From NCBI GenBank assembly GCA_036417435.1, contig CM070899.1:71430501-71494500 (forward strand): 64,000 bases of DNA, in the 5' to 3' direction. Position 1 is the stretch's first letter; each line of letters begins with the position of its first letter. The DNA comes from Inia geoffrensis. Lineage: Eukaryota; Chordata; Mammalia; Artiodactyla; Iniidae. The notes below the pieces were generated by a model. It ran no database searches. It was not told where the DNA came from and saw only the letters and a list, made by a program, of their open reading frames with translations. Both the position numbers and the translations under genes were made by a program. Below are positions 1 through 12,511 of this stretch, one piece after another.

Positions 1-630
1 GGGAGATGTATAGCCTTTCATCAGAAATGTTTGACTCTTTTCTGAATTTAAAGTTCTATTTAGGATTCAGTCTTGAGCTGGAATAGAATCTCAATGGCTA
101 GCTGATTAATTAGTGGGCTTTTCTATGATCATTTGTAATAACTTAGTGATTCAACAAATAAGTATTAAGTTTTATATATGCCTGCCATTGTTTTAATTGG
201 TGGAGTTTTTTAAATGAATGTACAGTGAAAGTTCCAGGACCTTACATTCCAGTGATACTCATGAACTATCTTGAAATATCTGTCACTACTCACCAGAGGG
301 GAAAAAGTTGCTATATGAACTTGCCTAAGTGAGAAGCAGCTAATTGGAAATCATATGGGCAAACTCTAGATTCTAGCCTTAGCAATATTCAATTTGGAGT
401 TTGTATGGTAAATGTCTGATCTAAATATATTTATTTCTTCTGATCAGTAAATCTGTCTACATTTAGGCAAGAATCAACTTCTGAGGACCAGCTTTTGGCT
501 TTGTTGATCAATTCAACTGAATCTCTGTACTCATTATTTTATACCCATCTTTCTCGTTTTACCAGTTCGACTTCTTTCCCACTTTTTTATTATAGTAAAA
601 TGCACATAACATAAAATTGTAAACATAATT
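1..630. other. AT-rich intergenic DNA, nothing recognised
   Basis: No open frame of note and no repeat that I can name. The sequence is ordinary AT-rich mammalian intergenic DNA leading into the antisense L1 that begins near 632. Confidence 0.6.
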
Positions 631-889
631 TTTACTTTATTTAAGTTTTTTCAGCTTTATTGAGGTATAATTGACAAATAACGTTGTAATATATTTAAAG
701 TGTACAATGTGAATATTTGATATATGTATACATTGTGAAAAGGTTTCTGTCATCAAGTTAATTAATACATCTATCACCTCACATAGTTACCATTTATCTA
801 TTTATTTATTTGTTTATTTATTTATGTTGAGAATGCTTAAGATCTATTCTCTTAGCAAATTTCTGTTATGCAATACAGTATGATACAAG

Positions 890-1335
890 AAATTTTCACA
901 TGTTGACTATGAGGAAGTCATTCTGGCTTAAACATTATTTAATTTAAACTTTATGCTAGATAGAATAGCCTGTTTGTGGCCTATTAAACATACATTATAC
1001 AGCTGCTTTAACCATTAAAGAAAGGAGTGCATTTAAAAATCAAGATGGAGTACCTGTGGTTCAGGAATCCAAAATGGAACTGGATGGCTATTGTGGATGT
1101 GGTTTCAGACACATTCCTGCATCACTGAGAACCTGAATTTTCTGAACTGTATCAGACTCAAGGATAGCACCAGTAGTTCTCAAAACAATACCTACTAGCT
1201 GCTTCCAGCTGCAACCTTATGGTCTCAAGGTCTCTCTTTGTAACTATATAAACATTTTGGACCTCAACCAATTCTTGTTTAACAAGCACCCTTACTTCTT
1301 GCCAGCGCCAATCCTAATTCTTGACAATTTATGTA
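890..1335. other. Unassigned 440-bp block inside the antisense L1
   Basis: The L1 3' UTR stops matching near 890 and ORF2 sequence resumes near 1340. The block between is not L1. It contains a TATA-like 'actatataaac' near 1247 and a pyrimidine-rich, C-containing end, features also seen in LTRs, but I cannot assign it to a family and see no clear terminal repeat or target duplication. It may be an LTR insertion or may have replaced the missing L1 part by deletion. Confidence 0.4.
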
Positions 1336-1584
1336 ATTTTGCAGATACATATACATATATAATTTTCTTTATCAATTCATATATATGAATCTATATGTAT
1401 AATTTTCTTTATCAATTCATCCATCAGTGGACAGTTAGGTGGCTTCCATACCTTATTACTGTGAATAATGATGCAATAAACACGGGAATGCAGGTTAGTC
1501 TTCCAAATACTGATTTTATTTCCTTCAAATATGTAAAACCAGAAATGGGATTGCTGGACCATATGGTTGTTCTATTTTTTATCT

Positions 1585-1587
<3 letters not shown>

Positions 1588-1619
<32 letters not shown>

Positions 1620-1808
1620 GGTATATGGGCCCCTCACTGTTGTGGCCCCTCTCGTTGCGGAGCACAGGCTCCGGACACGCAGGCCCAGCGGCCATGGCTC
1701 ACGGGCCCAGCCGCTCCGCATCACGTGGGATCCTCCCGGACCGGGGCACGAACCCGCATCCCCCGCATCGGCAGGCGGACTCTCAACCACTGCGCCACCA
1801 GGGAAGCC
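1588..1808 (-). mobile_element. Short CHR-type SINE (tRNA-derived), minus strand
   Basis: A poly-T run at the left (the A tail of a minus-strand copy) is followed by the short CHR SINE body and ends in 'ccaccagggaagccc', the complement of the tRNA-like head. An imperfect 16-17 bp target duplication flanks it: 'ctattttttatcttctt' at 1572-1588 and 'ctatttttcatcttctt' at 1809-1825. It inserted into the older antisense L1. Short open frames read through the poly-T and SINE body but are not genes. Confidence 0.95.
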
Positions 1809-3430
1809 CTATTTTTCATCTTCTTGAGGGACTTCCATACGGTTTTCCATAGTGGCTGTGCAGTTTACATTCCTACCAACAGTGTACAAAATTTCCCTTT
1901 TCTCTACATCCTGGCCAGTATTTTTTATCTCTTGTATTTTTGATGATAGACTTTCTAAGAAGTATGAGGGGATATCTCATTGTGGTTTTGATTCTCATTT
2001 CTCTGATGATTAGTCATGTTGAGCATCTTTTGATATACCTATTTACCATTTGTATGTCTTCTTTAGCAAAATGTTTATTCAGATTACCTGCCTATTTTTG
2101 AAGCAAAATGTTTGGGGTTTTTTGGCTATTATGATTTTTTTTATACATATTGGACATTAATCCCTTATTAGATATGTGGTTTGAAAATATTTTCTCCCAT
2201 TCCATAGGCTGCCCTTTATTTTGCTGATGGTTTCTTTGTTGTGCATAAGTTTTTCAGTTTGTTGTAGCCCCACTTGGGTTTTTGTTTATTTGTTTGCTGC
2301 TTTTGGTGTCAAACCAAAATAAATCACTGCTAAAACCTATGCCAAGGAGCTTGTCTCCTATGTTTTCTTTTAGGAATTTTACGGTTTCAAGTCTTATGTT
2401 CAAGTCTTTATTCCATTTCAAGTTGATTTTTATGTATGATGTAAGATAGGGGTTCAATTCCATACTTTGCTTGTGGATGTTCAGTTTTATCAACACCATT
2501 TATTGAAGAGACTATTCTTTCCCCAATGTGTATTCTTTGTGCCTTTGTCAAAAATTAATTGACCATACATGCATGGCTTTATTTCTGAAATCAGGAAGTT
2601 CTTTGTTCTTCTTACTCCAGCTTTGTTCTTCTTACTCAAGATTGATTTAGCTATTCAAGGTCTTTGCGGGTACATAAGAACATTAAGATTTCTTTTTCTA
2701 TTTCTGTGAAAAATGCCATTGGAATTTTTATAGAGATTGCATTGAATTTGTATATAACCCTGAGTAATACGGACATTTCAACACTATAACTCTTCCAATC
2801 CATGAATACAGAATATCTTTCCCCTTATTTGTGTCCTCTTCAATTTCTTTCATCAACATCTTACAGCTTTCAGTGTACAGATATTTAACCTACTTGGTTA
2901 AATTTATGCCTAAGTATTTAATTCATGTTAATGCTATTGTAAACGGGATTGTTTTCTTAATTTCTCTTTCCAAAAATTTGTTTTTAGTGTATAGAAACAC
3001 AACTGATTTTTGTAGATTGATTACATATCCTGCAACTTTACTGAGTTTGTTTATTAGTTCTAACAGTCTTTTGGTGGAGTCTTTAGGGTTTTTTACAGGT
3101 AGAATGATGTCATCTGCAAACAGTTTTACTTCTTTCTTTCCAACTTGGATACTTTTATATCTTTTTCTTGCATAATTTCTCTAAATGAGATTTTCAGCTT
3201 TACACAATTGAGTATGATGTTAGATGTGGGTTTGTCATATATGGCCTTTATTATGTTGAAGTACATTCCATCTATACCTTACCTATTGAGTTTTCATCAT
3301 AAAAGGATGTTGAATTTTGTCAAATGCTTTTTCTACATTGACTGAAATGATGGTATAATTTTTATTCTTCATTTTGTTAACATGATACATCACATTTTAC
3401 TGACTTGTAGATGCAAACCATCCTTGACCA

Positions 3431-4700
3431 GAAAACAACAAGAATCCAATTACTGATGGCATGTAAAAATCCTTCATACTAAGCCAACCCTACCATAGTA
3501 AAAGACAAATTATTGCACCTTTCATTTCTTGTCACTAAGAAAATGTGGCAGCTCTTGGTAGGCTTATTTAAAGTTTAGACACATCACATATCACATTTGA
3601 AAATTACAGTTTTACCTATTTATTATATAAGTCTGATGACAGTTTTGATTGGGGTTCAGAATAAGAGAATACGCTGTATTAGATTCAAACTGCAGTACAA
3701 GTGGTTCTGCCTCTTGTCACATAGAGCCTATTACTTATCACGGTGCTTATAGTATTGACAGTAGGTTGAGTCACTCTTTAGAGTTCTTGACAAATCCAGA
3801 TAAAGGAAGCACAGTGCAGACTCCTAGGGCACCTTAGTAAGTCCATGCTTTCTATAGCAGAAAACTACTCATTGTACAAAAGGCAGCTCTTGGTATACTA
3901 CTGTGCCCTAGTAGAAGCTACATGCCTGATCATAGGACATCAAGTGGCTATATTACCAGAGCATCTTAGCATACACAACTTATTATCCGATCTGACAAGT
4001 CTTAAGGTCCAATATGCATAGTGGCAATTTATCATATAATTGAAATGGTGCATTCAGGAGAGAGCTCAAACAGGTTTAGAGGACAGAAATGAGTTACAAG
4101 AATAGATGGCCTAGATTCCTATGACTGTTGCACCAAATTATCTCCCTCAGTTCATATCTACAGCCTTGAGTGGGGAGGGGTGTTTCTATTTAACCAAGTG
4201 ATAGATAAGGAAAAATTCTAGACCTGGTTCAAATAGGATGTGGAGGGAAATCCAACTACAATAAAAACAGGAAAAAATGAATAATTGTATTATAAATAAT
4301 AACATAAAAACTGAATGAGGTGGAAAAGAAAAGAATTAACCTCAGGAAAGTTGGAAGACAGTGATTTGGCCATCTTTATCTAAGATGAAAGACAAAAGGC
4401 TATACACAAATATTGTACTCTAGTTAGCAAATTCGTTTTTCATGAAGGTGTAGGTTAGCAATTCTGAAATTACTTTATGTGTATTCTAGGACTTAGCACA
4501 TAAGTATAATATTCAAAAGAAGATGTGATTTCTTACTCGCAGAGAAAGGAGCTACAAATAGAGAAAGAAAAAAAGACTAGAATGAACCCTATAGTGTTGG
4601 ATTAGAATTGGAGATCAGTATGAATTAATGGTTTTATGCACAAACACACACACAAAAGCACACGAACAGATAGGTAGATGTAGAAATCTCTTTCTCTCCA
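3431..4700. other. Unassigned intergenic DNA
   Basis: After the L1 ends there is no recognisable repeat or coding signal. A 62-codon frame at 3649-3837 has no family resemblance that I can see and no supporting signals. Confidence 0.55.
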
Positions 4701-4705
4701 TATGT

Positions 4706-4732
4706 ATGTGTGTTAGTGTGCATGTGTATGCA

Positions 4733-4780
<48 letters not shown>
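4706..4780. repeat. Compound microsatellite (TG)n(AG)n
   Basis: Imperfect TG/TATG units run directly into an uninterrupted AG tract of about 16 units. No element boundary is associated with it. Confidence 0.97.
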
Positions 4781-4781
<1 letters not shown>

Positions 4782-5525
4782 ATAAATATATTACATACTA
4801 GGAGCTTTCAAATAGAATTTTAATTACCAAACAGACAAAAATTATGGAAATAGAAAATTGCAGCAATTCCTAGGACCAATGTGGTAATGGAAGAAGGGGT
4901 TGGGTCCTAGGTCCTAGGTCAAATTGGATAAGAACCTGTATAAGATGAACCCACTTTCCACTGCTTCTATTCCCTCTAACATTAGTAGCTTTTTTAGATC
5001 CCAGACACCTTTGTAATAAAAAAGGGGGAAAAGATTAAAAGACAGAGTATGCAAAAACCTTGCTTGCTCTGAAGCTATTTAAATCTGATAAGCTTAGCAA
5101 AAGTAGGTTCACCCAGTACAGTTAACTTTCCCATAGTTCACTACTACAGTAGGACTTCATGACAAAGGATAAATTGTTTCCCCTTTGTATCAATGTTTGG
5201 AATTTTACCATCTTTGGATAGTTCATGAGGAGAAGTGATTGCTTTGTGGGTGGTTTGCTACCCCAATATATGCTAATTTATAATATCTGGTATTCTTGGG
5301 TGGTTATTTTAAAGCCACCTAGACTCTAGGTCCTAGGGTATATCAATACATCAGTACATTTTTCCAGGCTGCATTGTTATCACTAATATTGTTGATTAAT
5401 GATTAGCAATAGGATATTTCCAAAAAAACAGAATTGCATAGCTAATTGTCTCTAACACAGTCTTTCTCTTTTTCTATTTGCTTTTCATGGTCTATTCATT
5501 ATATTTTATTCTGATATATTTTTTA
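4781..5525. other. Unassigned AT-rich DNA
   Basis: No recognised element. A small tandem 'gtcctag' repetition occurs near 4904-4918, and the same word recurs singly near 5330. Confidence 0.5.
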
Positions 5526-5529
5526 TGGT

Positions 5530-5915
5530 TGTTAAAGACCATTAGCTCTGAGATCAAGTAGATGTGGATTTGAATCCTAGATTTTCCACTTATTTGATGT
5601 CCTAAGTTATTTGAAGGAAAGAATTATTTCTTTTATTGTAATGACCAATGTGAAAAAGGGAGAATGATTTATATTATTTCTATAACTGCTTTCAAATAAG
5701 AGCTAATATTTACTGAAATGCACTGTATAACAGATACTTTGATAATAATTTTAATATAAAATTTTCCTGAATAATCCTCAAAATAACTCTACCCTAAGTA
5801 CTATTTTCAACCTCATTTAGCAGAAGAAACTGATTATTAGAAATTGACATAACTTACTCAATGCCACATGTCTTAAAACTGTAATGGAGTGTAGTTATGA
5901 TTGTATATCAGGGCC
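5530..5915. repeat. MIR-like fragments, opposite orientations
   Basis: 5530-5615 resembles the 5' part of MIR on the plus strand ('gagatcaagtagatgtggat', 'tttgaatcctag', 'cacttatttgat'). 5705-5915 resembles MIR on the minus strand ('tatttactgaa', 'cctcatttagcagaagaaac', 'acttactcaatgccacatg'). Both are highly diverged, as expected for this pan-mammalian tRNA-derived SINE. Confidence 0.55.
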
Positions 5916-6265
5916 AACAATGTATGTCTATATTTATTAATCTATTAATGCATTTATTCACTCAGAAAGAATATTATGTGTTAAAGCTGTGCTACAGGCC
6001 TTCCACAGATACATATGACTTGATTTTGTAAGAGTATTCACCCTAATAATAAACAATAAAATTTGCAACAATATAAACATAACATTATGAATTTGTGCAA
6101 AGGAGAACAGACAAGAAAGGCTAAATGAATATCCTCTTCCTCATTCTTCAAATTTCAAATAACTCAGTGGCTAAGTTAAAGCTTTTTTTGTTTTTCAGTT
6201 TCAATGAAAAGTATTACATGATTCCTTAAAAAATCAAATCAAGTAGCAAATTCAGGCCATGACTT
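5916..6265. other. Unassigned AT-rich DNA
   Basis: Nothing recognised between the MIR fragments and the following microsatellite. Confidence 0.5.
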
Positions 6266-6269
6266 AAAA

Positions 6270-6270
6270 T

Positions 6271-6349
<79 letters not shown>

Positions 6350-6376
6350 TATATATATATACATATATATGTATGT
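6270..6376. repeat. Compound (AC)n(AT)n microsatellite
   Basis: Alternating purine-pyrimidine blocks: (AC)n, (AT)n, (AC)n, (AT)n. They produce spurious minus-strand frames rich in Tyr, Ile, Val and Cys that are not genes. Confidence 0.97.
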
Positions 6377-7425
6377 ATTTGTTATAATTCTTCTTTCAAG
6401 CTTTGCAAATTCAATTTTAAAAATTAGGTGATTAAAAAGAAAGTTAATAGCTGACACTGTCACAAAAGCAGAAAGGTCAAGATGACATTTGTTACAAATA
6501 TGAAACAAATTTGAATACTGTGTATTCTCATGATGACCAAAAAGTTGTTATTTCACTCATGCTTGTATATCTCAGAGAATATATTACTGTCATATGTCCT
6601 CTGTAATTTGGCTATTGACGAGGCCACAGATTTTATGCATTTATAATGAAATGGAGAGATTACTTGCACAAGAACTAAGTCAGCAGATTGTTCTATTGAG
6701 GGATAATGACCCACAAGGAAAATATATCTAGCAAAGAACACATAAAATAAGAAACTTTTTAACATTTTAGCGTATGCTCATGAACAAATGAGGAAGATAC
6801 TGAATAGAGAAAATTCATGTTTATCTTGAAAAAAGAATATTTTAAAGTAGATTTTTAACCTTATAGTATGAACAGCTAATTAAAAAAATAATATGAATTA
6901 TGGTGAAAGGATAAAGTAAAATAGGTAGACTATTGGAAATAGAAGGTAGAAATAGACAATGACAAATAAGGGAAAGAAAGAGAAAGACAAGAAAATGACA
7001 GTAAAAAACACAAGGAGTAATTTTAAACATAGATTGAAATACAGATATATATGGGGAGAAGAATCAAAATGAAAGAAATAAAGAATTGCCTATGTTTTCA
7101 AAATTTTATGGTATTAGTAAATTCCCCAAAAACTTCATGTTTCTTAATATAATTACTTCATATCATTTCACTATATGAAACTAAATGTTTCATTAGTTAT
7201 TACACAGTTTTTCAAATATTTTTATTTAAAAACATTGGTAAATATAATCTGAATGTCTCACCCATAGAATCTGATACTTTATACATTTATATAATTTATA
7301 CTACAATGATAAATTGATTACAGATTTCAGTAGATTCTAATGCTTTCTATTGTAGAAGCAATACAAAATGAATACAAAGTTTCATTTGTATATAAAAGCC
7401 ACCAGATGAGTCAAAATCTATTTTC
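6377..7425. other. Unassigned AT-rich DNA
   Basis: Very AT-rich, with no repeat family that I can name. The frames here (for example 6553-6765 and 6842-7030 on the minus strand) are low-complexity and unsupported. Confidence 0.5.
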
Positions 7426-7499
7426 TCATTGCCTGAGAGTGGAGAAGGGGTAGACTGCCCGCAGATCATCTACAAGCCCCTGATGGTACAGGGTGCTTG

Positions 7500-7640
7500 T
7501 GTGTGGGCACTACCTCCTCAGGATTTATGGCACCTTGGGAATAAAAACCGTGTTTTCCGGGCTAGTGTCTCCTGTGTCGTTCCTTATCTTATGTCTGTCA
7601 TTCTCTATCCCCAGACCTGGTAGACTACTGGGGTACACAC
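7500..7640 (+). promoter_or_regulatory. Possible LTR R/U5-like segment with AATAAA
   Basis: 'gggaataaaaacc' is followed by a T- and C-rich stretch rich in 'gtgtc' words and then 'ccccagacctgg'. This layout is common at the 3' part of an LTR. No matching partner LTR or primer-binding site was identified, so the call is tentative. Confidence 0.35.
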
Positions 7641-8322
7641 CATGCAGACCAATGGTTTAAAATCGTAAGAAGCAGGAAAAAGGAAAAGAACATTTCATCC
7701 CCTTCCCCCACTAAGATACGAGGAGAGATCTCCAAGCTCCCAGATAAATGTAAAACTCCAAGCCAAGTCAATTGTCAGGCTAAGAGCTTGTTTTTGAGAT
7801 CAAAAGGCCTACCAGTCCTCTCAAGAGCCAGAGCCACCACTCCTTTCCTGGGTTAGGTGCCAACCTCAGCTCCTCCAGGTCAACTGGGATGCCCTGGAAC
7901 AAGAGGCAGATGCCTATGTACAGGCCCATGACGGAACACAAAAAATTTATCTAATAAACACTCAAAGAATAAAAACAGTCAGGAGCAGACAGGAGACTAT
8001 AAAAGAAAAATTAGAAATTTTACCCACCTAGAAATAAAAGCCATTTTAAAAATGTTTGTTCAAAGAGACAGTGAGAATGGTACTGATATGTGAGACAAGG
8101 GAGATAATTGTGCTGTTCCAAGAAAGACTGCTATAGCTGTCTGAATGCAAATCACAGTCCCTGGGGGTGGACTGAGAAGCCTTGGAAGGAGAACCTATGA
8201 CCTATAAGACAGGCCACTGGCCCCATTCCCACTGCCTACCACCACCTTTTCCTGTAGCCATCTAGGACTGCACTGTGACCTGTCGGACAAAAACAGAAGC
8301 TAAAAACCATGGCTTCAGGTGG

Positions 8323-8481
8323 TGAGAAGGGATGGGAGGGGAGGGGAGGCGAGGGGAGGGAGGGAGGGAGGGAAGGAGGGAGGAAGACACGAAGGAGGGA
8401 GGAAGACACGAAGGAAAGGAGGAAGGAAGATGGAGGGAGGGAGGGGGAGAGAGAGAGAGAAAGAAAGGAAGGAAGGAAGGA
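8323..8481 (+). repeat. 160-bp polypurine (GGGA/GGAA) tract
   Basis: Almost pure G and A on the plus strand, built from ggga, gaag and ggaa units. A unit of about 21 bp, 'gaaggagggaggaagacac', occurs twice in tandem near 8371-8410. The Lys/Arg/Glu/Gly-rich frames across it are low-complexity artefacts. Confidence 0.97.
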
Positions 8482-8521
8482 TGAATTTTAAAAAATACCT
8501 AGATTCAAGGGGAGAAAATAA

Positions 8522-8625
8522 AAGTAAATATATAAATAATATATAACATATAATATATATAACAATATTATATATGATATATAATTATATATTGTACTTA
8601 TATATATAACTAAATAAAAACAAAG
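8522..8625. repeat. AT-rich low-complexity tract
   Basis: Short TATA/ATAT and 'aatataatat' words with no regular unit, directly after the polypurine tract. Confidence 0.85.
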
Positions 8626-9144
8626 GTCTATAATTTGACCCAATTGGAAATTCAAAATTTTCTAAAAGAATTTATATAACAAAAAATAAATAAAAGGGGT
8701 GCAAATGCCGATTGGCTTTTGTGCCTCTGCAACATAAGTTCTAAATTAACTTTGACATCTTCTAAAATGCACCAATTGATGAAGCTTCATGGACTTAATA
8801 AATACTGGGGCTCAAATTACAGTTATACCTGTGTATCCCATTAAATTTAAACATTGTACTCCTTATAATCTTAGGAAAGTAGCTCAATATAAAATAGAGA
8901 AAAACAGGGATGTATCACCATAGTCATAGTACCCATTGCCCTGAAATAACCCATAGTTGGCATAGACACTCAAGCACAATGAGTATTAAATTCAAATTAA
9001 TTTAAGTCTTTGACATTCACAAACCGGCTTGATAAAATGGAGCCCCATGGATCGCTAGTTAAAATAGTTAACATGTCCCACTTTAAGTTAAATAAGGTAA
9101 AATATGGCTTCAAGTATTGAAACTTATTATGTCACATCTAATTA

Positions 9145-10700
9145 ATAAGGAGGTGATTATCTCCACTGCTTCCCCATTTGACAACCCAATTTTGCCTGTT
9201 TTTAAACATGGAAAGAATACAAGGCGCCTCATGGTGGACTACTAAATGATGTGGACCTATTCATTAAATTCTCTACATCTAATACCAAATATTATTAAAA
9301 TTACCTACTCTAACCAGATGATAACTGGCAAATGTTTCACTATCATACATTTGGCTAATATGTTCTTTCCAGTGCCTCTTTCAATAGCTTCTCAGTTGCA
9401 GTTTATCTTCACCTCCAAAGGACACAGTACATCTTTTCCAGGCTATCTATAGGATACCTCAACAGCACTGCCATTACGCACTATCTCTGAAGACAAGATA
9501 TTATTTGTATCCACCTTTCTCCAAAAGTACAGGTATTGCATTAAATTGATGACCCCGCCCTCCTCCAAGGAGATTTGTTTGACATACTCATTAAGGACAT
9601 AAAAATTCAATATGGTGTAGTCCTTTTTGGGTTCTGGTGGCAACGTATTCCTCATTTACAAATTTTACTTAATCTCAGTAATGCTGTTACTTACTAATCA
9701 GTCTACCTGAAATGAGGGCCCCCCAACAAAAGGCTGTTGAATGTGTAAAAATTAGAATCAAGAGACACTCCTGTGGGCTTCCCTGGTGGCACAGTGGTTG
9801 AGAGTCCGCCTGCCGATGCAGGGGACACGGGTTCATGCCCCGGTCCGGGAAGATCCCACATGCCGTGGAGCGGCTGGGCCCATGAGCCATGGCCACTGAG
9901 ACTGCGCATCCGGAGCCTGTGCTCTGCAATGGGAGAGGCCACAACAGTGAGAGGCCTGCACCGCAAAAAAAAAAAAAAAAAAAGAGAGAGAGAGAGAGAC
10001 ACTCCTGTTATTGTTCTCAGAGACTTCTTCACTGTAGAGGTTTTCACAACCTCCTTTCATGCATCCTGGAGACACTGGACACAACTATGATGGACATAAA
10101 TTGCCCAAGGGTTTCAGATGCAAGATTCTGCTTCTCTCAGCCTTATGCTATACACCATTAAGAACAAAACAAAACAACAACAAAAATCTTGCTGGCTGCA
10201 TCCTAGGCTTTCTTGGAAACAGGCTCTCATAGACCTTGAGCCTGTGACTCTCTATACACAGACGCTCAGTATACCTTGGATCATGGAAACAATATCCCAC
10301 AGCTCAGTGTGACTACTGAAGCCAAATTCATATAGAATGGAGATAAACCTAGGTCCTCTGGTATATTCCACCTATAGGAGAAGGTGGACTCTGTGTCCTC
10401 AGTTTTTTACCAGATGCCAGATGCCATGGTGCTAGAGGAGATTACCCCTTCCGGAAGCCTTTGGCTATCTAAGAGCCCCTTGTGATTAGATGAGTAAACA
10501 AATGGGATTTCGTAGTCTGTACTGACGGCATTGACACCATCTTTAATGCTGGAGCTTAATGGACTGGTGCTGCTTTCTACCCCCTTAGCCAGAATGACCC
10601 TAGTAAAGGGTGAGACACTAGGGTCAACACTATTGCCCAAACCTCAGGCCATCATTTTGGCTCTCAGTGCTCCGGCCAACAGATGCCATTATCTAAGAGC
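9145..10700 (+). pseudogene. Retroviral pol relic: RT and RNase H pieces
   Basis: Reading from about 9149 gives a motif of the type found in the fingers of retroviral reverse transcriptase: residues SPFDNPILPV at about 9167-9196, then a Val-Asp-Tyr and an in-frame stop near 9240. The palm follows with LANMFF..PL near 9350 and Gln-Phe-Ile-Phe near 9403. The active-site Asp-Asp pair lies near 9548-9553, with a stop codon where the family has the tyrosine of its YxDD box. After the SINE, Cys-Thr-Asp-Gly at about 10518-10529 resembles the start of an RNase H domain. The Leu-Ala-Asn and Ile-Asp-Asp forms lean toward a class III (ERVL-like) element, but that is inference. Several stops and frameshifts break it, so no functional protein is possible. 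Confidence 0.65.
9775..9994 (+). mobile_element. Short CHR-type SINE, plus strand
   Basis: Begins 'gggcttccctggtggcac', contains the pol III B-box-like 'gggttcatgcc' near 9828, and ends in a run of A followed by AG repeats. A perfect 14-bp target duplication 'agagacactcctgt' lies at 9761-9774 and 9995-10008. It interrupts the retrovirus-like pol relic. Confidence 0.96.
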
Positions 10701-12414
10701 TTTTTGCTTCAGGGTAAAGAACTTAGGAATCTCTAGGGTCAGAAATAAGAATGTGCTCAAATATCTCCTTTTTAAAATCCCATCAAATGAACTCCTCAGT
10801 GGATCTCTACCTTGATCCAGGCTTTAATCTTTCTTAATTTAAGGCCCCTTGATGGATTCACACCTCACACCAACTTTAAAAAACGTTCCCACAGCCCTTT
10901 CGTACCCACGTTTAAAACGAACATGCCTCCCCTACATGTATGTGAAGACTCATTCTATATGAGGCCCTTTAATAATGTCTCCCCCTATTTTTATAAATTC
11001 CCCTCTTACCCTTAACCTATAAGGCCCGGAGGCCAGATCAAGGTGCAAACTCTCCTGGGACCCCTTAACCATAGATTGTCCCACAGTCTTGTAGCTCCCT
11101 ATCTGATATGGGACCCTAAAATTTCGCCACCCAAAAAATCTTCCTGAATATTCAAGTTGTAAGAGGTGAATAATTAAAATAATTCTCCCACTAATCCCTT
11201 CCAGAAAATTAAAATGGTACTATGGGGACATTCCCACAGACAGTGTGGGCTACCAAAAAGGGAGAGAGAAAACTCTACTTAGTAAATAAAAATCATATTC
11301 AGAGATACTGAAATCAAAACTATATCCATGATGATGAAATCAGACCATATCTTTGGTAATAATACATGCAGGTGGAAAATTAGCAGCAAACAGCAAAAGC
11401 CTGCCAAGTACAGTTGCACACCATTCTACTGTCTCTTGTTTTTGTTACTTTTGGTCTGCGTGGATTCACTGGCTTGCAATCAAGAGGTCCAAATCCTCCA
11501 AGTAAGCTATTGTTTCAAACAAACACGGCAAATGTTGAGACTCTTATGCCACCAAGTTTGGCTAATAGAAGCCTTATAATCCAAAGAGCTCTCTGGTGGC
11601 CATCACCAAACAAACCAACAAATGAGACAAAGGGCCCTTAGTATGTGGCTAAATTACTGGGCCTGCCTACAAGCTAATGCTGGAGCTCTGACCTCAGCCT
11701 CATGATACCACAGAGCCATATAAACAAGAACTGCATCAACTGGAGTGGGTACTCACTTGGAAAGGATACCTCAGTCTCATATCCCAGATGACATCACCCA
11801 GTCCAAGACTTTGAGATCTACCAGTGGAAATGACTTCACCCTCTGTGTCAAAGACAGTTTCACCCCAGACACTAAAACTTTCTCCCAGCCACACCCACAG
11901 GCTGCCTCCCCTAAAGTGCTGACAAACTGGACACAGGACAGTTATTGTTACTTTTCCTTTGATGTTATGGATTCTATCATTTTTCTTGAGCTTGCTGTCA
12001 GCTTAGCCAATGATCACATTATACTCCTTGCTCTTGCCAAAATGTACACCCCTATACCCCCATGCCTAAAGGGGTATCTGGTAGAGGTTACTCCTATTTG
12101 TTCCATTCTAAAAAACAGTGGAGACTGTTGCTTTCCCCAGGAGGCACCTGCCTCATAGTCACCCCATTGAGCTCCTAGGAAGAGAACCATCCCCCAGTGC
12201 TTTCTCCTACTCACCCCCCTTTCAGCTTTCCACCCCAGTCTCCTGCCCATGTCTCAACCATGGACATAAAAACAACCCTCTCCCTTTGATTATACACAAA
12301 TACCACTAAACTTTACGTATACCTTACTAAACCATTAGTTTATAACCTCCAACAACATAACTAAAAGACCTGCCACCTTGACTGAAGAATATATCAAGAT
12401 TTTACTGTCAGCAA
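10701..12414 (+). other. Retrovirus-like 3' half, function unrecognised
   Basis: This lies between the RNase H-like relic and the right-hand LTR-like end, where integrase and env would be expected. Visible frames are 10531-10815, 11414-11641 and 11745-12158 (137 codons). The frame at 11414 starts with a hydrophobic stretch (LLSLVFVTFGL) that could be an eroded signal peptide, but I find no conserved integrase or envelope motif. Treat as decayed and unassigned. Confidence 0.35.
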
Positions 12415-12511
12415 GGTAGATAGGTAGGCAGGTAAGTAGATAGATAGATGGATGGATGAATGGACAGATGGAGAAACAGAGAGAGAGGGGGAGACAGAGA
12501 GAGAGAGAGGT
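12415..12511. repeat. Compound microsatellite (GATA/GATG)n and (GAGA)n
   Basis: Imperfect 'ggta', 'gata' and 'gatg' tetramers followed by an AG/G-rich block. Confidence 0.9.

Larger units (their letters stand above)
632..3430 (-). mobile_element. Old L1 3' fragment, antisense, interrupted
   Basis: Read on the minus strand this is the end of L1 ORF2 followed by the 3' UTR. The left end carries the antisense 3' UTR words 'agctttattgaggtataatt' and 'catctatcacctcacatagt'. Further right are antisense ORF2 landmarks such as 'aataatgatgcaataaacac' near 1465 and 'gatgttgaattttgtcaaat' near 3307, so the fragment reaches back into the reverse transcriptase region. It is heavily mutated, with no usable frame, which fits an old L1M-type copy. 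It is split by an unassigned block (about 890-1335) and by a short SINE (about 1588-1808). The exact subfamily is not assigned. Confidence 0.88.

Noticed and set aside
1395..1943. 182-codon open frame
   Set aside because: It runs from antisense L1 through a poly-T tract (the poly-Phe stretch) and a minus-strand SINE. It is a chance frame across three unrelated pieces.
3649..3837. 62-codon frame with normal-looking composition
   Set aside because: Too short, with no family resemblance and no flanking splice or promoter evidence.
8309..8546. Lys/Arg/Glu/Gly-rich frames
   Set aside because: They are translations of a polypurine simple repeat.
9775..9870. tRNA gene suggested by the tRNA-like SINE heads
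   Set aside because: The heads match the CHR SINE, continue into the SINE body and A tail, and carry target duplications, so they are not tRNA genes.
12418..12480. Possible CRISPR-like array of short repeats
   Set aside because: The repeats are contiguous tetramers without spacers, in a vertebrate genome.
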